A stretch of DNA of 64,000 nt from Pseudomonas iranensis (GTDB taxonomy: Bacteria > Pseudomonadota > Gammaproteobacteria > Pseudomonadales > Pseudomonadaceae), in contig NZ_CP077092.1 of assembly GCF_014268585.2 (NCBI RefSeq), positions 2,046,001 to 2,110,000 on the forward strand. The letters are read 5' to 3'. Made by a program: the position numbers and the translations under genes. The notes beneath the pieces are model-generated. The model ran no database searches and was not told the DNA's origin. It worked only from the letters and a program-made list of their open reading frames with translations. This document shows positions 8,519 through 17,225 of this stretch, piece by piece (position 1 is the first letter of the stretch; every line of letters begins with the position of its first letter).

Positions 8519-8822
8519 GGGCTTCTCCTTGATTATTGTTGTTGGCTTCCTTGCCTGTGACAAAGGCTTTGCACGCAAGTGCGATCGGGTCCGGAAAACG
8601 CTATGCGCTCCGACAGATTTACGTTTGAGCATAAGTTATCAGCGAAAACTCCTACCGCATTATCAGTTCCGTCCGGCGTGACAGATAAAACGCGGGCGAT
8701 AACCATGTACCGCACCGCACAACATCTATTTCCATAAATTTCTCCAGGTACCGGTCACGTTATTGGCTGTTTGAGGGTAATGGGTCAGTGCGACAAAACT
8801 ATTGTCCATGGAGGACTTATAA
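8519..8822. promoter_or_regulatory. Divergent region before the bacteriocin gene
   Basis: A 304-bp AT-richer interval between the peptidase and bacteriocin genes. Nothing resembling a LexA box (CTG-N10-CAG in a good palindrome) was found. A run with GT dinucleotides spaced about 8-11 bp, starting at ATTGGCTGT (8762), weakly recalls the PrtN P-box of pyocin genes. GGAGG at 8810-8814 is the bacteriocin ribosome site. Confidence 0.4.
8792..8806. promoter_or_regulatory. Short palindrome abutting the bacteriocin ribosome site
   Basis: GACAA (8792-8796) and TTGTC (8802-8806) form a perfect 5-bp inverted repeat with a 5-nt spacer, ending 3 nt before the GGAGG. It could be an operator or an mRNA hairpin affecting initiation. 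Confidence 0.35.
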
Positions 8823-10733
8823 ATGCAGCGTAATGGAATAACGCTTCCGCCGATTGTTGTGCGTCCGGATAAACAAGATGAATATTTACATTATTTAGGT
8901 GCAGGGGACGGCTCGGGACCAGGCATTAACTTTGCGCCGTTGGGTGAAATACTCGATATGGAAAGTATCTACAAAGATACTTCCAGAAATATTGCTCAAG
9001 TCATCGAACATGAACTGGCAGAAGTGCGCGCAGCAGGCGACCAAAGTGTATTGCCGCCTTTGGATGCGCTGGCGCGGGAGATGCGATTCAGGGAGTCGCT
9101 GACGACACGAAAATTCAATGCGTTTTTCGTGGCGAGAGACGTTGCCATTCAACGTTTCAGTCATGCCCAAATTGAAACGTTTTTTAACGGTGGCCGGTTA
9201 CCGCAGGTAAATCGGCGAGGCAGTAGTGTCAGCGTTCGGCAGGCCTATAGCGCCTTGTTCAATGCCAAGTTGTTGGTCGAAGGCATCAACTTGTTGAACA
9301 GCCAGTCGGCCACGGTCAAGGGCATGATTGCCGTGGTGCAAGCGCAGGAAGCCGAGCGGATCGCTCAGGAGCAGGCGCGGTTGGCGGCGGAACACGCCAG
9401 GCAGATTGCACAGGAACAGGCCCGCGTTGCTCAAGAGCAGGCGCGACGGCTGGCGGAAGAACTGGCGCGGCAGGCCGCCGCCAATGAACTCAGGCGGATC
9501 GAAGAAGAACAGGCCCGTTTGGCGGCTGAGGCACTGGAGCGCAAGCGTGCCGAGGAACAGGCGGCGCTTGAGGCTGAAGCCGAAGCACGCAGGGTGGCTG
9601 ACGAAAAGCGCCGGCAGGACACCCCCGGTGGGCACAGTAGCCTTTTGCGCTTTCAGGGCAATACCAGCCACGCCCAACTGGTATTTGCGACGTCCGCTGG
9701 TGCGGTCGCAATTGCCGACAGCCTGATGGCGGGTCTTGCCGGTTCGATTCGCTCGGCGGTGGCAGGTTTATCGGGGCTGGCTGCTGGCACGGCGTCGGGT
9801 CTGATGGTGGGGGTAAGTGCGTTTGTCTACTCCCCGGTGTTGGGCAATGGGGAATTGCCTGAACGCTTTCTGCTCAGCCTCCCACTGGCAGATCTGCTGC
9901 CCGGTCAACTGCCTGATCTGGACAGGCTGGCAAGCGAAAGGGCACGACTGAATCTGCCGGTGCGTTTGAGCGCCCGGCCGCTGACGGGCTCTCTCGCCGA
10001 ACTGCTTGTCGTTCCGGTAGCGGGGACAAAACGGCCTTCCGGCGTTCGCGTGGTTGCAGCTGGTTTCAACGCAGGGAACAACACTTACAGCGCGACCCTC
10101 ACTGACATCCCGCCGACAACCGCGGTCTGGACTCCCGCAGTAACGCCGGCAGACAGTTCAACGCTGTTCCCCATCGAGAATCCGGCCCCACCGCGATATA
10201 TCGGCGGCAACCTCGTGCCGATTGAAGGGCGGATCGACACTTATCCGGGTCGGGGCAACATCCGTTTCGACGACTTCATTCTGGTGTTCCCGTCGGAGTC
10301 GGGTGTGCCACCGCAGTACGTCATGTTCCGGGATCCGCGCAATGATCCGGGGGTGGCCAGCGGTTATGGGGAACCGGTTGCGGGTGGGTGGCTGGAGGCG
10401 GCTATGCAAGGTGAGGGGGCGGCAATTCCATCGAGAATTGCAGATCAGTTGCGAGGCAAGCAGTTCAACAGTTTCAGGGCTTTCAGGGAGACTTTCTGGA
10501 AGGCGGTGAGCGCTGACGTTGAGCTGGCGATGTGGTTTGATCCAAATAGTCTCAGTGCAATGAGCAAACGGCGGTCAGCGTTTGTGAGAGCGGGTGATCG
10601 AGTCGGTAAACGAGTGAAACTTGAGCTGCACCACGTCTCATCGTTATCGGACGGTGGGCAGTTGTACGATATTGATAACCTGCGTTTGCTAACTCCGAAG
10701 CAGCATTTGGCAGTTCATAAGGGAGTCGAGTAA
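8823..10733 (+). CDS. S-type bacteriocin, colicin-E-like HNH DNase
   Basis: 636 residues. N-terminal 170 residues: divergent, possible receptor-binding region. Residues about 175-265: long Ala/Glu/Arg/Gln coiled coil with repeated EQAR units. Residues about 270-535: hydrophobic glycine-rich segment, then a pyocin-S-type translocation domain ('FILVFPSESGVPPQYVMF'). C-terminal about 100 residues: HNH DNase matching colicin E9/pyocin S cytotoxic domains, with ELHH, 'GGQLYDIDNLRLLTPKQH' and a final AVH supplying the catalytic histidines. It has no signal peptide, as usual for lysis-released bacteriocins. The immunity gene overlaps its stop by 1 bp. It would kill related Pseudomonas by chromosome cleavage; the receptor is unknown. 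Confidence 0.93.
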   Translation: MQRNGITLPPIVVRPDKQDEYLHYLGAGDGSGPGINFAPLGEILDMESIYKDTSRNIAQVIEHELAEVRAAGDQSVLPPLDALAREMRFRESLTTRKFNAFFVARDVAIQRFSHAQIETFFNGGRLPQVNRRGSSVSVRQAYSALFNAKLLVEGINLLNSQSATVKGMIAVVQAQEAERIAQEQARLAAEHARQIAQEQARVAQEQARRLAEELARQAAANELRRIEEEQARLAAEALERKRAEEQAALEAEAEARRVADEKRRQDTPGGHSSLLRFQGNTSHAQLVFATSAGAVAIADSLMAGLAGSIRSAVAGLSGLAAGTASGLMVGVSAFVYSPVLGNGELPERFLLSLPLADLLPGQLPDLDRLASERARLNLPVRLSARPLTGSLAELLVVPVAGTKRPSGVRVVAAGFNAGNNTYSATLTDIPPTTAVWTPAVTPADSSTLFPIENPAPPRYIGGNLVPIEGRIDTYPGRGNIRFDDFILVFPSESGVPPQYVMFRDPRNDPGVASGYGEPVAGGWLEAAMQGEGAAIPSRIADQLRGKQFNSFRAFRETFWKAVSADVELAMWFDPNSLSAMSKRRSAFVRAGDRVGKRVKLELHHVSSLSDGGQLYDIDNLRLLTPKQHLAVHKGVE

Positions 10734-10987
10734 TGAAAAAGTTAATGATCAGTGATATGTCCGAAGAGCAGTTTTTGCATTTTGTACAAAAGATATGTCA
10801 ATCGGATTACGCGACTGAAAAGGGGCATACCTCAGCTGTTATGGAGTTTGAACGACTGAGCGAGCATCCAGCCCGTTCCGATTTAATCTATTACCCGGAA
10901 CCGGGCAAAGGTGGTCCGGAAAACATTGTGGCGGAAGTAAAAAGATGGCGGGCCGCCCACGGCAAACCTGGTTTCAAAGACCAGTAA
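10733..10987 (+). CDS. Im2/Im9-type bacteriocin immunity protein
   Basis: 84 residues closely resembling colicin E immunity proteins: 'SDMSEEQFLHFVQKIC', the conserved 'EHPARSDLIYYPEPG' (helix III DLIYYP) and 'WRAAHGKPGFK' at the C-terminus. It is acidic, as expected for a tight inhibitor of a basic DNase. The ATG overlaps the bacteriocin TAA (TAATG), so the inhibitor is made with the toxin. Base composition is AT-richer than neighbours. Specificity lies in helix II, which cannot be matched to a known toxin here. Confidence 0.95.
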   Translation: MKKLMISDMSEEQFLHFVQKICQSDYATEKGHTSAVMEFERLSEHPARSDLIYYPEPGKGGPENIVAEVKRWRAAHGKPGFKDQ

Positions 10988-10992
10988 GCGCT

Positions 10993-11024
10993 GCCCCCTA
11001 TTGGCGCATCTGCCGATAGGGGGC
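10993..11024. terminator. Hairpin after the immunity gene
   Basis: GCCCCCTAT (10993-11001) pairs with ATAGGGGGC (11016-11024) over a 14-nt loop, between the convergent immunity and mechanosensitive-channel genes. No U-run follows, so it may be a weak or bidirectional terminator. Confidence 0.55.
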
Positions 11025-11034
11025 TCAAGGGGAC

Positions 11035-13269
11035 TCAATCGCTTTTCTTGACCTCCACCCCAGGCGTAATCACCTGCACACTCATCCGCGGCGTCGCCAG
11101 ATCCAGCCCCGCCTCATCCAGTTGCCGCTTCAGCGACAAATTGAACGCCCGGGAAACCTCCCACTGTTTGATCGGCGCAGTTTTGAACCGTGCGCGGAGG
11201 ATCGCGCTGCCGGACTCGAAACTTTCTACACCCTGAATCTCCAGCGGCGACCAGATGTTGCGGCGTTGAAGCGGATCGCTGCGCATCTTCTGGCCGACGT
11301 CGCGCATCAGTTTGATCGCGTCGTCGATTTCCATGTTGTACGGCACGGCGACGCGGAAGATCGCGTAGCCGAATTCCCGCGAGTAGTTCTTGATGCTCTT
11401 GATTTCGCTGAACGGGATCGTGTGGACGATGCCGTCGATGTCGCGCAGGCGCACGGTGCGGATGGTCAGGCCTTCGACGGTGCCGAGGTGACCACCGACG
11501 TCGACGTAGTCGTCGATGGCCAGGGAGTCTTCGATGATGATGAACAGGCCGGTGATCAGGTCGGCGACCAGCGACTGCGCGCCGAAACCGATGGCCAGAC
11601 CGATCACACCGGCACCGGCCAGCAGCGGTGTGACGTTCATGCCCATATTCGCCAACGCGACGATCAGCGCGATGATAAATATCGCCACGAACAGCACGTT
11701 GCGGATCAGCGGCATCATCGTCTGCGCCCGGGCGTTGGCCAGGCCTTTGCGCGAGCGGGTGAGGGCGTGGTGCACGGCGGTGTCGGCGAGGATCCAGATC
11801 AGCCAGGAGAAAATCAGCGTGCCGATCAGGCTGAATAGTTTGACGCTGATGTCATGGCCATCGCCTTCGGCGAACGCGATCAGCGAATGGCCCCAGACGC
11901 GCAGGCCCAATTCGATGAAGATCAGCCACACCAGCAAATGCGTCAGGGTATAGAAGAAGTTTTTCAGGCGCTCCGAATACAGCGCATGGCGTTTCGGCCC
12001 GCGTTGCGGTTTCAGTGAATGGCGGCGCACCAGGCCGTTGATGACCATGCACAACACCAGCAGCACTGTGCAGATCAGCGACTGCCGCAGGGCGGTGCTG
12101 GTGTCGCCGGCGGAGACAAACGTGGCGAACAGCGAGATGCCGACCAGGACCAGTGCCGGCACGTACCAGAAGGTGCCGAGGATTTCGATGGTGTCGCTGA
12201 GGGCGCGGCGTGTCAGGCGCCGCGACAGCGGTTGGTTGCGGATCAGGTGCGCGATCGGTCGGCGGAATCGCAGAATGAACAGGCCGGTCGACAGCGCCGC
12301 CAGCACATTGGCAGTGGTCGCGGCGGTGTGCGCCAGATGCACGCCCAGGCTCTCGACCAGACGCGGATCACTCAGCGCTTCACCAAACGCGGCGAAGCTC
12401 CCGATCAGCCACAGCGGCCGAAACGCCTGATGACGCAGAATGTACAGCGCGCGATGGCGGTGCGGGCCATCGAGCAGGGAGAAGGCGATCACGCAGATCG
12501 CCGAAAAACAGGTGCCGACCACCAAGGCATAGGCCAGCACCATCGCCAGGCTTTTGCCCAGTGACGACGGCAGCACGTAGCTCATGTACACCGTTATCAC
12601 CAATGCGATCAGCCACGGCCCGAGCTTGCGCAGGGCAAAGCGCAGCATGTCGAGGGCCTTGGGGTGTTGCGGCAGTTCTTCGGTGAGGCCGAAGCGCAGA
12701 CGCACGCGGTGGCCAAGCCAGATCAGCGCGGCGGCGAGCAGGCTCCAGACCATCAGGATCACCGCGAAACCGAAGATGATCGGCAGCCATTCATTGGCCG
12801 GCAGCAGCTTGCTGGTCAGTTCGTCCTTGGCCAGATCGAATTCGTTGGACCAGCGGGTGATCGGGCTGTCGGCGCCGGAAAACTGTTTTTCGAAGTTGGC
12901 GAGGGTGCCGCCGATCAGGCCCAGCACGCCTTCTTCGGGGGTGGTCTGCGCTTTCTTCGTGGCGTCGCGCAGCTTCTTCAGATCACTGAGCAGCTGCGCG
13001 CGTTGCTTGTCGTTTTCCAGCGACTTGATCACTTCGTCCAGCGACTGGCCGAGGGGTTCTACGGCTTCAGGCTGCGGTTTTGAAGTGTTGAGCAGGCCGG
13101 GCAGACCGACTGCCTGGGCGGGCGCCAGCGGCAGCAGCGTCATCAGGCAGACAAGCAGCAGACCGGGCAAAGCAAAAAGACGAGCAAACACCAGAAGACA
13201 ACCTCGCGATAGGCGGATGCGCTGGAGTGTACGAGGCCCCTTGGCGCAATGCGAGCCGGGCGCGGTCAT
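11035..13269 (-). CDS. Large mechanosensitive channel of the MscS family (YbiO-like)
   Basis: 744 residues from an ATG at 13269 that overlaps the stop of the small upstream gene (ATGA); a GTG near 13190 preceding 'FARLFALPGLL' with GAGG upstream is an alternative. Layout: export-type hydrophobic start, periplasmic helical region, many membrane spans, then the MscS core ('LLAGAGVIGLAIGFGAQSLV' pore helix, then 'FIIIEDSLAIDDYVDVG' and the beta domain) near residues 510-680. Length is close to E. coli YbiO (741). It would release solutes on hypo-osmotic shock. Confidence 0.9.
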   Translation of the reverse strand: MTAPGSHCAKGPRTLQRIRLSRGCLLVFARLFALPGLLLVCLMTLLPLAPAQAVGLPGLLNTSKPQPEAVEPLGQSLDEVIKSLENDKQRAQLLSDLKKLRDATKKAQTTPEEGVLGLIGGTLANFEKQFSGADSPITRWSNEFDLAKDELTSKLLPANEWLPIIFGFAVILMVWSLLAAALIWLGHRVRLRFGLTEELPQHPKALDMLRFALRKLGPWLIALVITVYMSYVLPSSLGKSLAMVLAYALVVGTCFSAICVIAFSLLDGPHRHRALYILRHQAFRPLWLIGSFAAFGEALSDPRLVESLGVHLAHTAATTANVLAALSTGLFILRFRRPIAHLIRNQPLSRRLTRRALSDTIEILGTFWYVPALVLVGISLFATFVSAGDTSTALRQSLICTVLLVLCMVINGLVRRHSLKPQRGPKRHALYSERLKNFFYTLTHLLVWLIFIELGLRVWGHSLIAFAEGDGHDISVKLFSLIGTLIFSWLIWILADTAVHHALTRSRKGLANARAQTMMPLIRNVLFVAIFIIALIVALANMGMNVTPLLAGAGVIGLAIGFGAQSLVADLITGLFIIIEDSLAIDDYVDVGGHLGTVEGLTIRTVRLRDIDGIVHTIPFSEIKSIKNYSREFGYAIFRVAVPYNMEIDDAIKLMRDVGQKMRSDPLQRRNIWSPLEIQGVESFESGSAILRARFKTAPIKQWEVSRAFNLSLKRQLDEAGLDLATPRMSVQVITPGVEVKKSD

Positions 13270-13442
13270 TCGTTGAGTTTGGCGAGGATCTTGTAGACCA
13301 CCGTGGCGAGGATCATCAGCATGCCGATCCACATGGCGAAAACCCCGGCGTTCTTGTCGCGGAAGTTGAAGCCGATGGCCAGCAGGATCATTCCGCTGAG
13401 GATGGGAATGAGCATGGCGTGGAAGGAGGACATCGAGATCAT
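13266..13442 (-). CDS. Small two-span membrane protein, unknown function
   Basis: 58 residues from the ATG at 13442 (AAGG about 8 nt upstream); the longer frame to 13637 runs into REP DNA and is rejected. Two hydrophobic stretches ('AMLIPILSGMILLAIGF' and 'VFAMWIGMLMILATVVYKIL') flank a short polar turn. Its stop overlaps the start of the mechanosensitive channel by 4 bp, so the two are coupled and may act together in the inner membrane. No named family was recognised. Confidence 0.7.
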   Translation of the reverse strand: MISMSSFHAMLIPILSGMILLAIGFNFRDKNAGVFAMWIGMLMILATVVYKILAKLNE

Positions 13443-13558
13443 GAAGACTGCCTTGTCTGTAGAGGATTCTTGCAGTCTAGGCGGGTTTTCGAGGCAGGGT
13501 GTGATGTGGCTCAGGAATGCATCAGGCCGAGAGGATTCTGCTGTCTGCACAGGCGCTT

Positions 13559-13663
13559 TCGCGAGCAGGCTCGCTCCCACAGGTCGATTGGCATTCCAAG
13601 GGGAGGTGACTGGCTCCCACAATGAAATGCAGTTCAATTGTGGGAGCGAGCCTGCTCGCGAAG
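13559..13663. repeat. REP pair (inverted)
   Basis: 'gcgagcaggctcgctcccac' at 13561 and the opposed 'tgggagcgagcctgctcgcg' at 13641 bracket a 60-nt loop that also contains a partial copy ('ctggctcccacaa', to about 13622). It separates the M18 peptidase from the small membrane-protein operon. Confidence 0.85.
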
Positions 13664-13674
13664 CTTGTCAGCCG

Positions 13675-14964
13675 TTACGGCAATTCACGGCTGGCATAAA
13701 ACGCGCTGAGCACTTTGACCAGATGCGCCAGGTCATGGCTGCCGCACAGTTCGCGAATCGAGTGCATGGCAAAGGTCGGCAGGCCAATGTCGACGGTGCG
13801 CACACCCAGATGGCTGGCGGTGATCGGGCCAATGGTCGAACCGCAACCCATGTCGCTGCGCACCACGAAGCTTTGCACCGGGACTTCTTCGGCCATGCAC
13901 AGATGGCGGAAGAAGCCGGCGGTTTCGCTATTGGTGGCGTAGCGCTGGTTGCTGTTGACCTTGATCACCGGGCCGGCGTTGAGTTTCGGGCCGTGGTTGG
14001 CATCGTGCTTGTCCGCGTAGTTGGGATGCACGCCGTGGGCGTTGTCGGCCGACACCAACAGGGATTTCTGGATGGTGCGGACGAACTCGTCACCTTCCGG
14101 CAACAGGCGGCGCAGGGTCTGTTCGAGCATCGGGCCGTCGGCGCCGCACGCCGAGCACGAGCCGACTTCTTCGTGGTCATTACAGACCAGCACGCAGGTT
14201 TCGTCGGTTTCGGCGGTGACCAATGCTTGCAGGCCGGCGTAGCACGACAGCAGATTGTCCAGACGCGCACCGGCAATGAAATCGCCGTTCAGACCGATCA
14301 CCGCCGCGCTTTGCGTGTCGTAGAAACTCAGCTCGTAATCGAGGACGACGTCGGCATTCAAGCCGTGCTCGCGGGCCAGTTGATCAGTGAGCACGGCGCG
14401 GAAATCGACGCGCTCGTCACCAGCGAACTGGGCGAGGATCGGCGGCAGTTCGGTCTGCGCGTTGATCGCCCAGCCCTGGTTGGCTTCACGGTTGAGGTGA
14501 ATGGCCAGGTTGGGAATGATCGCGATCGGTGCCTTGAAGTCGATCAACTGGCTCTCGACCTTGCCGTCACGGCGGAAGGTCACGCGGCCGGCCAGCGACA
14601 GATCACGGTCGAACCACGGCGCCAGCAGCGCGCCGCCGTAGACTTCGACGCCCAGTTGCCAGAAACCCTGACGCTGCAGTTCCGGTTGCGGCTTGACCCG
14701 CAGGCACGGGCTGTCGGTATGGGCGCCGACCAGACGGATACCGTCGTGCAGTGGCGAGTTGCGGCCCATTTTGATCGCGACGATCGAGGAGTCGTTACGG
14801 GTGACGTAATAGCGGCCGTTGGCCTCGGTGGACCATGGCTCGCGCTCGTCGAGACGCACATAGCCGGCGGCCTCCAGACGCTGAACGAGGCTGGCGGTGG
14901 CGTGGAACGGGGTAGGAGAGGCCTTGAGAAAGTCGATCAGGCCCTGGTTCAACTCTGCGCGCAT
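13675..14964 (-). CDS. apeB: M18-family aspartyl-type aminopeptidase (ApeB-like)
   Basis: 429 residues, the normal size for bacterial M18 aminopeptidases. Family landmarks: [13 protein letters not shown] (first metal histidine) near residue 80, '[12 protein letters not shown]', 'CNDHEEVGS' (Glu base and ligand) and the late 'GCGSTIGPI'. It removes N-terminal amino acids from peptides in the cytoplasm using a dinuclear metal site. The same order (M18 peptidase, rluA, minEDC) is familiar from P. aeruginosa, except that two extra genes sit between it and rluA here. Confidence 0.92.
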   Translation of the reverse strand: MRAELNQGLIDFLKASPTPFHATASLVQRLEAAGYVRLDEREPWSTEANGRYYVTRNDSSIVAIKMGRNSPLHDGIRLVGAHTDSPCLRVKPQPELQRQGFWQLGVEVYGGALLAPWFDRDLSLAGRVTFRRDGKVESQLIDFKAPIAIIPNLAIHLNREANQGWAINAQTELPPILAQFAGDERVDFRAVLTDQLAREHGLNADVVLDYELSFYDTQSAAVIGLNGDFIAGARLDNLLSCYAGLQALVTAETDETCVLVCNDHEEVGSCSACGADGPMLEQTLRRLLPEGDEFVRTIQKSLLVSADNAHGVHPNYADKHDANHGPKLNAGPVIKVNSNQRYATNSETAGFFRHLCMAEEVPVQSFVVRSDMGCGSTIGPITASHLGVRTVDIGLPTFAMHSIRELCGSHDLAHLVKVLSAFYASRELP

Positions 14965-15042
14965 AAGAAACTCCAGACAGCAATGGGCGGCAGTTTAACG
15001 CATCACTCGGCGCCATTGGGCAAGTGGTTTGCGCAAGCACGC

Positions 15043-16137
15043 TCAGGAGTGCTGATCGATGCGCTTGCGCAGGTAGGCGATGATGGCTTGTTGATCATCC
15101 TTTCTGGCGGGTTTCGGCAGGTGCTTCGGCCAGCCCTTGCCGCTGCCGAAGAAGGCCTTTTGTGCAACGCTGTCCCAACGCAGGATTTCCCGCGACGCCG
15201 ATTCCCACCATTCGTGACGGCAGATCTCGTAATACGGGTGGGCAGGTGCAGCACTGCCGAACAGCAATGCCCGGCCGACTTTCTTCATGCCGCCGCGCTT
15301 TTTGCGCAGCTTCCACTTGATGCGCAGGCGCTGCCAGGTCGAGGGGACGGGCTTGCTGCGCGGAACCTCGGTGCACAGCGCTGGCAGTTCGGGGTGGAAG
15401 GCCTCGCCATGGCGGGCGAAAAAGTGTTTCTGCATGGCGTGGAAGAAGTTTTTGTCGGCGAAGTAGTGATAGACGAATTTCTTCGCTTCCTGGATCGGTT
15501 GGTCGCGCATGGCGAACGACAGTGCAATCTGTTCGATCGTATGGATGTCGAACGGGCCCTGCGTCCACTCTTCGATCAGCCGGATCGACTTGTCCAGCAG
15601 CGCTGAATCGCCATCGGTGACGCCGCACAAGCCACTGTTGTAGAGCTTGAAGCTGTTCGCCGACGAAATCCCGTGGACTTGCAGGCAGCGCGCGAGTTTT
15701 TTGTAGTCTGCCCGGTTACAGACGTAACTCCAGTCGTATTCGAAGCGGTCCATCACGTAACGCCCGGGCGTGATCATGCTGAACAGCCGGTGCGGCGAAT
15801 CAAGAAACAGCGTGTCGGTATCGACGAACAGGGTTTTTTCGGCGAGTGTCAGGCCCAGCGCAATGGCGCACGCTTTGCGGCGGTGGTGGTAGCCGTTTTC
15901 ACCCTGCCACTGGATCAGGGTCTGCTCGCTCAAAGTGACGGTATCGACCGGCCAGCCGGCATAGTCCTGCGGACGATCGGTCAGCACTCGGATGCACAGT
16001 GATTCACTTGGCTGCAGTTGTGCCAGGGCGGTGAGGATGCTGAATTTCGCCTCGCGCCGATAAACGTCTTTGTCACCATAGATCAGGTAGAGCAACTGGT
16101 GCGGTACTTTTTCCATGGGGGGGAAGGCTTCGCGCAT
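15043..16137 (-). CDS. Putative glycosyltransferase-like protein (GT-A fold, DxD motif)
   Basis: 364 residues from the ATG at 16137 (GGAG 6 nt upstream; upstream and downstream ATGs lack ribosome sites). A Rossmann-like start ('QLLYLIYGDKDVYRREA') is followed by 'TLFVDTDTLFLDSP', a DTD metal/nucleotide-sugar motif near residue 107. The C-terminal third is very basic ('RLRIKWKLRKKR'), suggesting membrane or LPS contact. It neighbours an LPS-kinase-like gene. Family assignment rests on motif and size; donor and acceptor are unknown. Confidence 0.6.
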   Translation of the reverse strand: MREAFPPMEKVPHQLLYLIYGDKDVYRREAKFSILTALAQLQPSESLCIRVLTDRPQDYAGWPVDTVTLSEQTLIQWQGENGYHHRRKACAIALGLTLAEKTLFVDTDTLFLDSPHRLFSMITPGRYVMDRFEYDWSYVCNRADYKKLARCLQVHGISSANSFKLYNSGLCGVTDGDSALLDKSIRLIEEWTQGPFDIHTIEQIALSFAMRDQPIQEAKKFVYHYFADKNFFHAMQKHFFARHGEAFHPELPALCTEVPRSKPVPSTWQRLRIKWKLRKKRGGMKKVGRALLFGSAAPAHPYYEICRHEWWESASREILRWDSVAQKAFFGSGKGWPKHLPKPARKDDQQAIIAYLRKRIDQHS

Positions 16138-16230
16138 AAGCGGCTCCATACGGCGGGGGCGCGAGTCTACCGTATTGCTCCGCTGATTTGCAGGCCGGGC
16201 ACTTGCTTCAAAGTGTTGCCGGGGTGGGCG

Positions 16231-17073
16231 TCAACCGGTGATCAGTCTGCCACTGAGGAAGACTTCTCGGCGCTGCTTGCGACCGACGTATTCATGTTTG
16301 CTCAACTGATAGACTGCCTCGAACCTGTCTCTCGATAGACCGGGCAGCGCGCTGAGATATTGATCGACCAGGCGATCGTAGGCGGCTTCGGTAATGAACT
16401 TGTAGATATCCCGACGATAGAAGAAGCCGAGTTGAAAACCGAGTGTTTCACTTGCGTGCGCGGTCGGGCCGGCGAAGCAGTTTTCAAAGTCGATGGCTTT
16501 GAGTGGCCTTTGCGTTTGCTCGGGCACCATGATGTTGCCCACCCAGAAATCCATGTGAGTGATGTTCTTGCTGGCGAGCGAGCTGAGCAGTTGAAACGCG
16601 TCGAGGATAAAGGCTTCGATGTTTTCGGGATTGCGTCTGATGCATTCGGCGCCGTCGATATGGCCTTCGAGCAGGTGAGTCAGGAGGAAAAATTCCTCGG
16701 TCAGGCCGAGTCTGCTGCGGGTATAGCCATAGCCCTTCAGCGCAGGCATCTCCACGCCCCGGCGCTGAGCTTCGAGGGAATTCATCAGTTCTTCGAGCGG
16801 CCAGTCGAAGCGCCCGTTGCGTTGCGGTTTGTTCAGACTCACCCGCACCTTTGCCTTGAACGTGTCCAATGGCTGGACCTTGGCAAAGAGTGGTGTTTCA
16901 CAGGACGATAACGGTGCGCTGGCTCGGGTCAGTTTGTGCGCGCGGCGTTTTTTAATGAGCTGCTCCAGGGCTTGGCGTGCCTGGATGCTGGGTGCTTCGC
17001 TCAGGTGCAGGGTGGTGTTACCGAATGCGCACACAATGGGGTATTCGGATTGAAGTGTTTTGCTGCAGAACAC
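16231..17073 (-). CDS. Lipopolysaccharide-kinase-like protein (WaaP/InaA superfamily)
   Basis: 280 residues from a GTG at 17073 with GGAGG 8 nt upstream. A protein-kinase-like catalytic core is visible: 'HMDFWVGNIMV' (HxD catalytic loop with Asn) near residue 178 and 'AIDFENC' (metal-binding DFE in place of DFG) about 20 residues later. An N-lobe lysine is present in 'LFAKVQPL'. These features fit LPS core heptose kinases and the InaA group. It is next to a glycosyltransferase-like gene, with which it may modify LPS core or another glycan. Confidence 0.7.
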   Translation of the reverse strand: MFCSKTLQSEYPIVCAFGNTTLHLSEAPSIQARQALEQLIKKRRAHKLTRASAPLSSCETPLFAKVQPLDTFKAKVRVSLNKPQRNGRFDWPLEELMNSLEAQRRGVEMPALKGYGYTRSRLGLTEEFFLLTHLLEGHIDGAECIRRNPENIEAFILDAFQLLSSLASKNITHMDFWVGNIMVPEQTQRPLKAIDFENCFAGPTAHASETLGFQLGFFYRRDIYKFITEAAYDRLVDQYLSALPGLSRDRFEAVYQLSKHEYVGRKQRREVFLSGRLITG

Positions 17074-17179
17074 GGAAGAGGCCTCCTGCCTGATATCGAA
17101 GTGCCATGATTTTATATTTGATTACAATTTTATGACAGTTCTTTACGTCAATCTATTGCCGGTGGAATTCTGGCAGGAC

Positions 17180-17210
17180 AAAAAAAGTCCTTCGCAAGGA
17201 AGGGCTTTCA
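17180..17210 (-). terminator. Likely Rho-independent terminator of rluA
   Basis: On the minus strand TCCTT-gcg-AAGGA within a longer imperfect stem is followed by a run of seven or more T (17180-17186). It begins about 15 nt after the rluA stop. Confidence 0.6.
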
Positions 17211-17225
17211 AATTATTTACGCATT

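Noticed and set aside
7289..8560. Plus-strand open frame opposite the M20 peptidase.
   Set aside because: Shadow of the peptidase frame; composition is Ala/Gly/Arg/Val-rich without motif and no ribosome site.
8519..8822. LexA-type SOS box before the bacteriocin gene.
   Set aside because: No CTG-N10-CAG palindrome of good quality was found in the interval.
8823..10987. Bacteriocin locus as part of a prophage or R/F tailocin.
   Set aside because: No phage structural, lysis or integrase genes flank it; it is a stand-alone S-type bacteriocin.
13303..15606. Long plus-strand open frame of 767 codons over the M18 peptidase and neighbouring gene.
   Set aside because: It is antisense to two well-supported genes, has no family signature, and arises from high GC and codon bias; the REP pair at its 5' part also argues against coding.
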